DNA of 64,000 nt from Synechococcus sp. MW101C3 (GTDB taxonomy: Bacteria > Cyanobacteriota > Cyanobacteriia > PCC-6307 > Cyanobiaceae), in contig NZ_NQKX01000002.1 in NCBI RefSeq assembly GCF_002252635.1, forward strand, positions 186,001 to 250,000, given 5' to 3'. The translations under genes and the position numbers were made by a program. Below the pieces are notes generated by a model, which did not search any database, had not been told where the DNA came from, and was given only the letters and a program-made list of their open reading frames with translations. Below are positions 8,981-16,940 of this stretch, in pieces. Positions within the stretch are counted from its first letter, which is position 1, and each line of letters opens with the position of its first letter.

Positions 8981-9664
8981 ATGGAGCTCCATCCCGATCT
9001 CAGCCAGCGCGCCGTGCTGGACACCAGCAGCCTGCCCTGGACCGCCTCGCCGATGGCGGGAGTGGAGCGGCGCATGCTCGATCGGCGTGGCGACGAAGTG
9101 GCCCGGGCCACTTCGATCGTGCGCTACGTGCCCGGGAGCCGGTTTGAACGCCACAGTCACGGTGGCGGCGAGGAGATCCTGGTCCTGGAGGGCACCTTCT
9201 CCGACGAGCAGGGCGACTATCCAATCGGCACGTATCTGCGCAACCCAGTCGGCTCCAGCCATGCGCCCTTCAGTGAAGAAGGCTGCACGCTGCTGGTGAA
9301 GCTGCATCAGATGCACCCTGCCGATCAGCCGCGCCTGGTGATCGACACCACCCGAGAGGCCTGGCTGCCCGGGCTGGTGCCGGGGTTGGAGGTGATGCCG
9401 CTGCATGCCTTCGGCTCCGAGCACGTGGCCCTGGTGCGCTGGGCTCCGGGCACGGTGTTTCAGCGCCATGGCCATCCGGGCGGCGAGGAGATCCTGGTGC
9501 TCGCTGGCGTGTTCCAGGACGTCCAGGGCACCTATCCGGCCGGCAGCTGGCTGCGCAACCCGCCCCGCAGCGTGCACCGACCCTGGAGCGAGGCCGGTTG
9601 CACGATCTGGGTCAAGACCGGCCACCTGCCGAACACCCAGGGGCCCGATGGCTCAGACGCGTGA
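8981..9664 (+). CDS. Bicupin (ChrR-like) protein
   Basis: About 227 residues from ATG 8981. The frame stays open further upstream to 8888, but that part overlaps the DUF1651 tail and has no homology. Two repeated cupin halves are visible: FERHSHGGGEEILVLEGTFSD and FQRHGHPGGEEILVLAGVFQD, each with the His-x-His...Glu metal-ligand pattern and a downstream LRNP.GS.H/LRNPPRSVH segment supplying another His. This matches ChrR-type anti-sigma cupins and related small-molecule-binding proteins. No ChrR N-terminal zinc anti-sigma domain and no sigma factor gene are nearby, so a stand-alone metal-dependent enzyme or sensor is as likely. It ends 12 bases inside the 3' end of the convergent CDF transporter gene. 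Confidence 0.75.
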   Translation: MELHPDLSQRAVLDTSSLPWTASPMAGVERRMLDRRGDEVARATSIVRYVPGSRFERHSHGGGEEILVLEGTFSDEQGDYPIGTYLRNPVGSSHAPFSEEGCTLLVKLHQMHPADQPRLVIDTTREAWLPGLVPGLEVMPLHAFGSEHVALVRWAPGTVFQRHGHPGGEEILVLAGVFQDVQGTYPAGSWLRNPPRSVHRPWSEAGCTIWVKTGHLPNTQGPDGSDA

Positions 9665-10270
9665 GGCCCGAGCCTCCCGCAGGATCCGCCGGCCTCCGTT
9701 CAGGACCAGCAAGCTGATGGCGATGCCGATCAGCAGATCAGGGATGCGGCTGCCACTCCAGGCCACCAGCAGGCCGGCCACGATCACGCCCAGGTTGGCC
9801 AGGGTGTCGTTGGTGGAGAAGATCACTGAGGCCCGCATGTGCACGCCGCCCTCACGGTGCCGGCGTACCAGCACCAGACAGAGCAGGTTGGCCAGCAGGG
9901 CCAGGGCGCCGATGCCCACCATCAGGGCGCTGATCGGTTCACTGCCCACCGCGGTGCGCCGCAACACATCCAGCAGCACCAAGATCGCCAGGATGATCTG
10001 CAGCTGACCGCTGAGCACGGCGGCCCGGCGCTGCTGCGTCATGCGGCTGCCCACGGCTCCCAGGCTGAGCCCATAGACACCCGCGTCGGCCAGCATGTCG
10101 AGGGAGTCAGCAATCAGGCCGGTGGAGCCTGCTCGCAGGCCTACAGCCAGTTCCACCACAAACATGGCGGCGTTGATCACCAGCACCACCCAGAGGGTGC
10201 GGCGCTGCAGTTCAGCCGCCTGCTCGGCACCACAGCCGCAACCCACCGCCTTGCTGTTGCCTTGGGCCAT
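9653..10270 (-). CDS. Cation diffusion facilitator (CDF) family metal transporter
   Basis: About 205 residues from ATG 10270; the longer frame reaching 10423 overlaps the upstream gene and lacks family sequence. It opens with a Cys-rich GCGCGAEQ, then hydrophobic helices with the CDF signatures GLIADSLDMLADAGVYGLSL (first metal-ligand helix; canonical His replaced) and STNDTLANLGVIVAG (second). There is no C-terminal cytoplasmic domain, so it is shorter than typical CDF exporters (~300 residues). CDF proteins export Zn, Co, Fe or Mn in exchange for protons. It lies 34 bases downstream of the CDGSH-glutamate-synthase-like gene on the same strand and is probably cotranscribed with it. Confidence 0.8.
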   Translation of the reverse strand: MAQGNSKAVGCGCGAEQAAELQRRTLWVVLVINAAMFVVELAVGLRAGSTGLIADSLDMLADAGVYGLSLGAVGSRMTQQRRAAVLSGQLQIILAILVLLDVLRRTAVGSEPISALMVGIGALALLANLLCLVLVRRHREGGVHMRASVIFSTNDTLANLGVIVAGLLVAWSGSRIPDLLIGIAISLLVLNGGRRILREARASRV

Positions 10271-10304
10271 AGCGCGAGGGCTGGTCGATTTTTTCGGCAA
10301 ACTC

Positions 10305-11873
10305 CTAACCCTCCGGAGCGTCCTGAGCCGAGCCGCTCCAGGCGATCCCGGCCAGATCCGCCACCTCCCGGTGCCAGCTGGACAGGTCGATCCTGGAGAA
10401 GCCGCGCAGATGGTCATGGCCACATGCCCGTGCCAGCACCTGCATCAGCGCCACCGCCGCCTGCAGGAACCTGGCCAGCCGCTGGGCGGCATGCTCCACC
10501 TCCAGCCGGCGGCGCAGCTGTGGATCCTGGGTGGCGATGCCCGCAGGGCAGCGGTTGGTGTGGCAGATCCGGGCGCCGACACAGCCGATCGCCTGGATCG
10601 CAGCATTGGCCAGGGCGATCCCATCGGCCCCCAGGGCCAGGGCCTTGACGCAGTCGGCCGGAGTGCGCAGTCCGCCGGTGGCGATCAGGGTGACGCGGCC
10701 GCTGGCACCCCGGCGGTCGAGGTGGGCCCGGGCCCGCGCCAGGGCAGGGATGGTGGGCACGGCGATGTGATCGCGCAGCAGCAGGGGAGCGGCGCCGGTG
10801 CCGCCGCCGCGGCCATCGAGAATGAGGTAATCGGCGCTGGCCTCGAGGGCGAAGTCCAGGTCGGCCTCGATGTGCTGGGCACTGAGCTTGAAGCCCACCG
10901 GAATGCCACCGGTGAGTTCCCGCACCCGATCGGCGAGGGCGCGGAAATCCCCCGGCGTGTGGAGATCGACGAAGGTGGGAGGTGAGTGGATCGGCTGGCC
11001 TTCAGGCAAGCCACGGATGGCGGCAATGCGGGCGGTGACCTTGCTGGCGGGCAGGTAGCCGCCGCTGCCGGTCTTGGCGGCCTGGCCGGCCTTGAAGTGG
11101 AAGGCCTGCACCAACGGCAGCAGCTCCTCGCGGTAGCCGAACCGGGCCGGACCCAGTTCGAAGAGGTAGCGGCTGTTGGCAGCCTGCTCCTCCGGCAGCA
11201 TCCCGCCTTCCCCGGAGCAGATCGCCGTCCCGGCCAGCTCCGCCCCTTTGGCCAGGGCCAGTTTGGCTTCCTCGGAAAGGGCCCCGAAACTCATGTCGGA
11301 GACCAGCAAGGGAAGCTCCAGTCGCAGGGGTCGCCGCGCCTGGGGGCCGATCACCAGCTCGGTGCCAACCGCCGTCTCGCTTGGCAGGGGCTGGCGGGCC
11401 AGCTGGGCCACCAGGATCTGGATGTCGTCCCAGCAAGGCAGCTGCGAGCGCGGTACGCCCATGGCCGCCAGAGGCCCCTCGAGGCCTACCCGATCGAGGC
11501 CATGTTCGGCCAGCTCGTGGATCAGCGCCACGCTGGGCTCTTCCGGCGTGGGCTGGGGCGTCGGCATCGCATCAACCAGCTCGGGCTTGGGCTGATCCGC
11601 GTGGACGCTGTAGAGCGATCCGACCCGATCGGCCGGCACCTGGCTGTGGCTGCCGTCGCAGTAAGGCGGAGTGGCGGTCTGCTTGCAGCGGCACAGCACG
11701 GCCCTGCCGCTCGTTTCGGCCACGAAGGCCAGGGGACTGAACCCGGTGCCCTGATGGGAGCCGTCGCAGAAGGGCTGGTCAGCCGACCTTCCGCAGGCGC
11801 AATAGAAGTACTCCTTCCCCTGCTCAAGGTCCACGCTGATGGGGGTGCTGGCGGCAACCATCGGTGCTGGCAT
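10305..11873 (-). CDS. Tandem CDGSH iron-sulfur domains fused to an FMN-binding glutamate-synthase-like domain
   Basis: About 522 residues from ATG 11873 (ATG 11861 is an alternative). Residues ~15-75 carry two complete CDGSH motifs, C-A-C-GRSADQPF-CDGSH and C-R-C-KQTATPPY-CDGSH, each expected to hold a 2Fe-2S cluster with 3Cys-1His ligation. The rest is the GltB/GltS FMN (beta/alpha)8 domain: SDMSFGALSEEAK, GRGGGTGAAPLLL, ATGGLRTPADCVKALALGAD, and a cluster-binding CVGARICHTNRCPAGIATQ. The N-terminal glutaminase and C-terminal GXGXG domains of true glutamate synthase are absent, so it belongs to the stand-alone glutamate-synthase-related oxidoreductases. Substrate is unknown. The CDF gene follows 34 bases downstream, hinting at a link with metal or redox homeostasis. 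Confidence 0.85.
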   Translation of the reverse strand: MPAPMVAASTPISVDLEQGKEYFYCACGRSADQPFCDGSHQGTGFSPLAFVAETSGRAVLCRCKQTATPPYCDGSHSQVPADRVGSLYSVHADQPKPELVDAMPTPQPTPEEPSVALIHELAEHGLDRVGLEGPLAAMGVPRSQLPCWDDIQILVAQLARQPLPSETAVGTELVIGPQARRPLRLELPLLVSDMSFGALSEEAKLALAKGAELAGTAICSGEGGMLPEEQAANSRYLFELGPARFGYREELLPLVQAFHFKAGQAAKTGSGGYLPASKVTARIAAIRGLPEGQPIHSPPTFVDLHTPGDFRALADRVRELTGGIPVGFKLSAQHIEADLDFALEASADYLILDGRGGGTGAAPLLLRDHIAVPTIPALARARAHLDRRGASGRVTLIATGGLRTPADCVKALALGADGIALANAAIQAIGCVGARICHTNRCPAGIATQDPQLRRRLEVEHAAQRLARFLQAAVALMQVLARACGHDHLRGFSRIDLSSWHREVADLAGIAWSGSAQDAPEG

Positions 11874-12157
11874 CGAGCTCAGGCGTACGACACGGGCCGG
11901 TGGCCCACCATTCAGTGTGGAGCGGGCCAACGAAGGGCGCCGCCTGATCAGGCGACAGGGTGGGGGTATCTTTCGTGGCCCGGAACCCAGGGGCGAACTC
12001 GGCACCCTCGTGCCGGCCAATGCCTGCACGAGCCACAAGAGCCAGGGCAGCGAATACCCCGCCGAGGTGATCCCTTTGCTAACCCATGCTGCATCGCAAT
12101 CTGGTGTACATCGGCATCACCAGCTGCTTGCCACGGGTGATGCCGGCTGCGTGGGCC

Positions 12158-12829
12158 TCACCAGAGGCCTGGCAAAAGCCGAGCGCTGTGCTGCTGCCAG
12201 GCGCTGAACTCCGGGTACTTCGCCGCCATCTGCACTTCCTTCTGGCCAATGCGTTGCAGATAGATCAGCAGCACCAGAGCCGGCACCAGGTAGGCCCAGC
12301 CGTTGCCGGCCACCACCGCGAAGCTCATGTAGCGCAGCAGATCGCCGAGGTAATTCACATGGCGCACACGCCGCCAGATGCCGTCGCTCACCAGGCCAGC
12401 ACCCATCGCTTTAGCGGTGGTTTTCTGTGCATCGGCGCTGGCGTTGATCAGGCTGCCGAAGCTGAACAGCCCCAGCGCCACGGCCACGGCGGCCTGGGAG
12501 ATCGGTACGGGATTGAGAAAAGCCAGCAGCCCCGGCAGGCTGTAGAGCACTCCGATGAACAGCAGGGCGAAGCCAAACCCCACCACCCCCACACGCTCTC
12601 TGAACAGCTGCCGAGCCCGCTCGGGAAACAGCCACTGCTCCAGCAGCCACCAGAGGCAGTAGCTGATGTGCAGGCTGAGATAGACCACTTGGCGCATGTC
12701 CTTCACCCCGACCACGGCCGCCAGCACCAGCAGCAGCACAATCGTGAGCATTTTGGCGGTGTTGATCGCTGTGAGTTGGCTCCAGCCCGCCGGTGGGGCC
12801 TGGCCCTCGTCCCGTGCTGATTCAGTCAT
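12158..12829 (-). CDS. Membrane methyltransferase family protein (ICMT/DUF1295-like)
   Basis: 223 residues with about five or six hydrophobic helices. Near the C-terminus it has the pattern of isoprenylcysteine carboxyl methyltransferase-like and steroid-reductase-like membrane enzymes: IWRRVRHVNYLGDLLRYMSF followed by a helix and EVQMAAKYPEFSAWQQ. Those families bind AdoMet or NADPH at this membrane-facing site. The substrate cannot be read from sequence. It is transcribed away from the FAD oxidoreductase, whose start lies about 90 bases beyond this ATG. Confidence 0.7.
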   Translation of the reverse strand: MTESARDEGQAPPAGWSQLTAINTAKMLTIVLLLVLAAVVGVKDMRQVVYLSLHISYCLWWLLEQWLFPERARQLFRERVGVVGFGFALLFIGVLYSLPGLLAFLNPVPISQAAVAVALGLFSFGSLINASADAQKTTAKAMGAGLVSDGIWRRVRHVNYLGDLLRYMSFAVVAGNGWAYLVPALVLLIYLQRIGQKEVQMAAKYPEFSAWQQHSARLLPGLW

Positions 12830-12921
12830 CCGCGCACACTCGCTGGCGGCACCCTATCGACCCTGGCGGGCGTCGCGACCGCCAAAACCGCTCACACCGC
12901 CGCTGCCAGCTAGAACGAGCC

Positions 12922-14556
12922 ATGCCAGACGACACCATGCCCGACAGAAAACAATCTCATGTGGTCGTCATCGGAGGCGGATGGGCTGGCTGGGGTGCCG
13001 CAAAGACACTCTGCGAAGCCGGCGTTGACGTGACCTTGATCGATGGGATGCTCGATCCAACCGGCAGTCAACCAATCACAACCAAAAGCGGTAAACCCTT
13101 TGAGGCTGGAACCAGGGGCTTTTGGAAGGACTATCCCAACATCAATGCCCTCACAGAAGAGCTCGAAGTTGGCAATATTTTCACTGACTTCACAACCAGT
13201 GCTTTTTGGTCACCCGATGGATTGGAAGCAACAGCTCCTGTTTTTGGAGAATCACCCCAATGGCCAAGCCCCCTAGGCCAAGTGATTGCAACAATCAAAA
13301 ACTTCAAGCGACTTCCCATTCAAGATCGACTCAGCATCGCAGGACTTCTCTATGCCATGCTGGACCTCTATCGCAGCGACAAGGTTTTCCAGAAATACGA
13401 CAACCTTAGTGCACAATCACTGTTTATAAAGCTTGGCATCAGCGATCGACAAATTAATGATTTCTTGCGACCGATCTTGCTGGTTGGGTTGTTCAAGCCT
13501 CCCGAAGAAGTTTCGGCCGCTGTCACTATGGAGCTCCTCTATTACTATGCCCTGGCGCATCAAGACTCGTTTGATGTTCGTTGGATTAATTCAAAAAGCA
13601 TTGCCGAACAACTGTTTGAGCCTCTCGCTCGAAGACTGATGTCACGCCATCATCTACGCGTCCTTGGGGGAACCTTCGTGACACGGTTGAATGTTTCACC
13701 TGAGACGCAACGCATAAGCTCGGTTGAAATTCAAAGTGTAACAACAAATGAAGTCAAGGTGATTGATGACGTCGATGCTGTGGTTTTAGCGGTGGGTGCT
13801 AAAGGACTTAAATCCCTGATGTCTCAATCGCCAGAATGCAGCAAAGCAGCGCCAGAGCTTGTTGCCGCTGCTTCTCTCGGTTCGATCGATGTCGTTTCAA
13901 CACGTCTTTGGCTGGATCGCTATGTTCCAATCGCTTACCCAGCCAATGTTTTCTCTCGCTTCGAATCGCTGAAGGGCGCTGGAGGCACCTTTTTCATGCT
14001 TGACCAACTGCAAAAGGAATCGGAGCGGGCGCTATGGGGTCATGACCAGCCGCAGGGTTCCGTGATTGCAAGCGACTTTTACAACGCATCTGTCATCGCA
14101 GTGATGAATGATCAAGAGATTGTTGATCGACTTATGCATGACTTGCTTCCAATTGCTCACCCTGAATTTAGGAACGCGAAGGTAGTTGATTACGAGGTAC
14201 GGCGTTATCCAGATTCTGTGTCTCACTTCTCTCCCGGCAGTTTTAGGAAGCGCCCACCCTTGGAAACCTCAGTAGAGACGATCGTCTGCGCTGGTGATTG
14301 GGTGCGGATGGGCGACAAAGAGCATGGTGCCAAAGGTCTTTGTCAGGAAAGAGCCTATGTTTGTGGACTGGAAGCAGGAAACTCCCTGATCAGGCGCAAA
14401 ATCGTCAAAGGGTCGAATCAATCGAAGACCATCCAACATTCGGTCGTCCCAATTCGTGCTGATGAACCACAGGTAGTTCTAGGCCGTGTTCTCAACAAAA
14501 TCGTAATGGATCAAATCGATGCCCTTGGCCTGACACTTTCTTGGTTTGACTCATAG
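12922..14556 (+). CDS. FAD-dependent amine oxidase / carotenoid desaturase-like oxidoreductase
   Basis: About 544 residues from ATG 12922 (ATG 12937 also possible). It starts with a Rossmann dinucleotide-binding motif HVVVIGGGWAGWGAAKTL followed by an acidic end to the second strand (VTLIDG). It ends with CAGDWVRMGDKEHGAKGLCQERAYVCGLEAG, the usual FAD-binding C-terminal motif of phytoene-desaturase/amine-oxidase relatives (described here by its key parts CAGDWV and GAKG..QERA). The closest feel is the zeta-carotene-desaturase-like or hydroxysqualene-dehydroxylase-like group; the substrate is not inferable. Its third-position GC is visibly lower than the neighbours', with many AAT, GAT, TCA and ATT codons, suggesting recent transfer. 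Confidence 0.75.
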   Translation: MPDDTMPDRKQSHVVVIGGGWAGWGAAKTLCEAGVDVTLIDGMLDPTGSQPITTKSGKPFEAGTRGFWKDYPNINALTEELEVGNIFTDFTTSAFWSPDGLEATAPVFGESPQWPSPLGQVIATIKNFKRLPIQDRLSIAGLLYAMLDLYRSDKVFQKYDNLSAQSLFIKLGISDRQINDFLRPILLVGLFKPPEEVSAAVTMELLYYYALAHQDSFDVRWINSKSIAEQLFEPLARRLMSRHHLRVLGGTFVTRLNVSPETQRISSVEIQSVTTNEVKVIDDVDAVVLAVGAKGLKSLMSQSPECSKAAPELVAAASLGSIDVVSTRLWLDRYVPIAYPANVFSRFESLKGAGGTFFMLDQLQKESERALWGHDQPQGSVIASDFYNASVIAVMNDQEIVDRLMHDLLPIAHPEFRNAKVVDYEVRRYPDSVSHFSPGSFRKRPPLETSVETIVCAGDWVRMGDKEHGAKGLCQERAYVCGLEAGNSLIRRKIVKGSNQSKTIQHSVVPIRADEPQVVLGRVLNKIVMDQIDALGLTLSWFDS

Positions 14557-14614
14557 TCCTCTGATTCCATGTCCTCAAGTGTCAGGGCAGAAGTGCCCGT
14601 AGTCTTCATTCAGG

Positions 14615-14821
14615 ATGTCAGGCGACAGCGAAAACTGGTCCAGCACTAATTCCGGATGTCACTTGACAGAACCAAAGGCCGAGGTCATCACCTGTGAGCT
14701 GCTGCCCGATCAGGAGATCCCTTTGCTGAAATCACGCCGAGAGCTGAGCCGGGCTGAGGCCCTCAAGCTCTGGGATGAGAAGCGCAAGGCGGGCTGGAGA
14801 CCCTGCAGTCCCCAGTGGTGA
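14615..14821 (+). CDS. DUF1651 family small protein (intact copy)
   Basis: 68 residues starting at ATG 14615. The C-terminal half is strongly DUF1651: ELLPDQEIPLLKSRRELSR then AEALKLWDEKRKAGW and the terminal CSPQW. The N-terminal part (SENWSSTNSG) is weaker but keeps the W typical of the family. An in-frame stop at 14598-14600 precludes a much longer N-terminus. Function is unknown; the family is confined to marine and freshwater picocyanobacteria, which is useful for placing the organism. It serves as the reference showing that the copy at 8715 is broken. Confidence 0.75.
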   Translation: MSGDSENWSSTNSGCHLTEPKAEVITCELLPDQEIPLLKSRRELSRAEALKLWDEKRKAGWRPCSPQW

Positions 14822-14990
14822 TGAGGTGGACCAGGAGTGAGGTTGCCTGCTTAACACCATGGCCTATCGGCTCCATTGATGAATCAGAGGCCACGACCAA
14901 GGGTTCTCTCGGGTGACAGATCGCGCCGTAAGGAGCCTCCGCTCCATGGATGGAAGCTTCGTTGACTGGTTCAAGCAGGCTGTCCAGGGC

Positions 14991-16361
14991 TCAGGTGCCC
15001 CGCACGACAGCACTCAGCAGCGAAAGGTTGATCAGGACGATGACGCTGGCGCAGAGCCAGCCCATGGCCTGTAGCCAAAGCGGTGCCCTCAACTCACCCA
15101 TCAGGCCACGCCGTCCGCAGAACCAAACCAGCGGGATCACCGCGAACGGCAACTGCAGAGACAGCACTACCTGGCTCAGCACCAGCAGGTTCGTGGTAGC
15201 CCTTTCCCCGAACAGGATCACCGTGGCCATCGCCGGGATCAAGGCGAGACCGCGGGTGAGCAGCCGCCGCTTCCAGTCCGGCAGACGGATCTGCAGGAAC
15301 CCCTCCATCACGATCTGGCCGGCCATGGTGGCCGTGAGGGTGGAGCTCTGGCCCGCCGCCAGCAGGGCCACCCCGAACAGCACGCTGGCGAGCGACGTGC
15401 CCAGCATGGGAGTCAGCAACCGGTAGGCCTCGCTGAGGTCGGTGACCGGCTGCGGCAACCGGCCGTAGAAGCTGCCGGCGGCCAGCACCAGGATCGAGAC
15501 ATTGATCAGAAAGGCCAGGCTGAGGGCGATCAGCGTGTCCCAGGTGCTGAAAGCCAGGGCCCTGCGCTGCGCCACCTGGCCGCCGATCCAGCGGCGGGTT
15601 TGCACCAGCGAGGAGTGCAGATAGAGGTTGTGGGGCATCACCGTGGCCCCGAGAATCCCGGCCGCCAAAAACAGCTGCTGCCCGTCTCTGAGGCTGGCGG
15701 CCTGGGGTATGAAGCCCTGGCCCACCTGGCCCCAGTCCGGCTGCAGCAGGAACATCTCCACCGCGAAACAGCCCCCCACCAGGGCCACCAGGGCAATCAC
15801 CAGGGCCTCCAGCCGGCGGATCCCGAAGCGTTGCAGGGCCAGCAGCAGCAGGGTGTCGGCGGCCGTGAGGCCCACACCCCAGGGCAAGGGAAGACCGAAG
15901 AGCAGCTGCAGGGCAATGGCGCTGCCCACCAGCTCGGCCAGGTCGCAGGCAATGATCGCCACCTCGGCCAGCAACCACAGGGGAATTCGGCAGAACCGCG
16001 GCAGAAGCTGGCTGCAGGCCTGGGCCAGATCCAGCCTTGTGGCGATGCCCAGCCGGCAGCAGAGCGACTGGAGCACCATCGCCATCAGGCTGGAGAGCCC
16101 GATCACCCAGAGCAGGCGATAGCCGAACTGGGAGCCAGCCGCCAGATCCGTGGCCCAGTTGCCTGGATCCATGTAGCCCACGGCCACCAGGTAGCCAGGG
16201 CCGAGCACCCGCAGGAAGGTGCGAAGCATGCCCAGGCCGGCAGGCACCTCCACCGTCTGGTCATTGGTGCGCGGGGCCGTGCCCAGCGGTGCATCAGGCA
16301 TGAAGCGACGCCAGCGGAGCTGGAGGCTAAGGCGAGGGTGGCTGCGATCCTGCTGGGGCAT
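14991..16361 (-). CDS. mntH: Nramp-family divalent metal transporter
   Basis: 456 residues, about eleven membrane helices. The two unwound metal-site helices are clear: MDPGNWATDLAAGSQFGY (Asp-Pro-Gly-Asn) and GATVMPHNLYLHSSLV (Met-Pro-His-Asn). Nramp proteins import Mn, Fe or similar divalent cations with protons. The promoter upstream (16431-16461) is a MerR-family promoter with a 19-bp spacer and a perfect palindrome, the same architecture as in front of the Zn/Cd ATPase at 19170. The CadR-type regulator is transcribed divergently from the other side of that operator. This predicts metal-activated expression, which is unusual for an importer. Confidence 0.9.
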   Translation of the reverse strand: MPQQDRSHPRLSLQLRWRRFMPDAPLGTAPRTNDQTVEVPAGLGMLRTFLRVLGPGYLVAVGYMDPGNWATDLAAGSQFGYRLLWVIGLSSLMAMVLQSLCCRLGIATRLDLAQACSQLLPRFCRIPLWLLAEVAIIACDLAELVGSAIALQLLFGLPLPWGVGLTAADTLLLLALQRFGIRRLEALVIALVALVGGCFAVEMFLLQPDWGQVGQGFIPQAASLRDGQQLFLAAGILGATVMPHNLYLHSSLVQTRRWIGGQVAQRRALAFSTWDTLIALSLAFLINVSILVLAAGSFYGRLPQPVTDLSEAYRLLTPMLGTSLASVLFGVALLAAGQSSTLTATMAGQIVMEGFLQIRLPDWKRRLLTRGLALIPAMATVILFGERATTNLLVLSQVVLSLQLPFAVIPLVWFCGRRGLMGELRAPLWLQAMGWLCASVIVLINLSLLSAVVRGT

Positions 16362-16430
16362 GGCTGGCCTGACCTCGCCCTGGGGAAGGGATCACCGCCA
16401 GCTCAGAGGTCGAGAGGAGGAGATGCAACC

Positions 16431-16461
16431 ATCGAAAAGCCTGAAGTGGCTTCAGGGTCAA
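16431..16461 (-). promoter_or_regulatory. MerR-family promoter/operator of the Nramp gene
   Basis: Read on the minus strand: -35 TTGACC (16461-16456), a 19-bp spacer, and -10 TTCGAT (16436-16431). The spacer region contains the perfect palindrome CCTGAAG-CCA-CTTCAGG (16456-16440). A 19-20 bp spacer with a central dyad is the hallmark of promoters activated by MerR-family metal sensors, as in pbrR, zntR and cadR systems. It lies about 70 bases upstream of the Nramp ATG and about 65 bases before the divergent regulator gene. Confidence 0.75.
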
Positions 16462-16523
16462 GGGCCTAGCGTTGCGCAAGGGAGGCTTGCCCGCCCGACT
16501 TGCCTACCCAAGGGGATGAATCC

Positions 16524-16940
16524 ATGCAGATCGGCGAGTTGGCACGGTCCACCGGGGTCAAGATCGAAACCATTCGCTATTACGAACGCGAGCACTTGCT
16601 GCCGGTGCCGCAACGCACGGATGGCAACTACCGCCTCTATACGCCGCGGCATGTGGAGCAGTTGCGCTTCATCCGCTACTGCCGCAGCCTTGGCATGAGC
16701 CTGGAGGAGGTCCGCATCCTGATTGGGGTGCTCGACACACCATCCGGAAGCTGTCTGACGGTGAATGCCCTGCTGGACGAGAAGATTGCAGAGGTCGATG
16801 CCCGCGTGAATGAGTTGCACAAACTCCAGGATCAGCTACGGCAGCTCAGAGGGCTTTGTCAGCAACCGGATGAGGTGAAGACCTGCGGCATCCTTATGGA
16901 GTTGAACCGTTCGGCTCGCATCGACAAGGCTCAGATCTGA
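16524..16940 (+). CDS. cadR: MerR-family Cd/Pb/Zn-responsive transcriptional regulator (CadR/PbrR type)
   Basis: 138 residues from ATG 16524, which is preceded by AGGGG; a TTG at 16500 would add eight residues of no homology. It has a winged-helix MerR head (MQIGELARSTGVKIETIRYY...GNYRLY), a coiled-coil dimerisation helix, and cysteines at 77, 112 and 121. These match the three-Cys pattern that binds Cd(II)/Pb(II) in CadR and PbrR. The typical CGIL ending (TCGILMELNRSA) is present. It is divergent from the Nramp gene and convergent with the ATPase gene (3' ends overlap by 47 bases). Both of those genes have matching MerR-type operators, so it is the likely activator of both. Confidence 0.88.
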   Translation: MQIGELARSTGVKIETIRYYEREHLLPVPQRTDGNYRLYTPRHVEQLRFIRYCRSLGMSLEEVRILIGVLDTPSGSCLTVNALLDEKIAEVDARVNELHKLQDQLRQLRGLCQQPDEVKTCGILMELNRSARIDKAQI

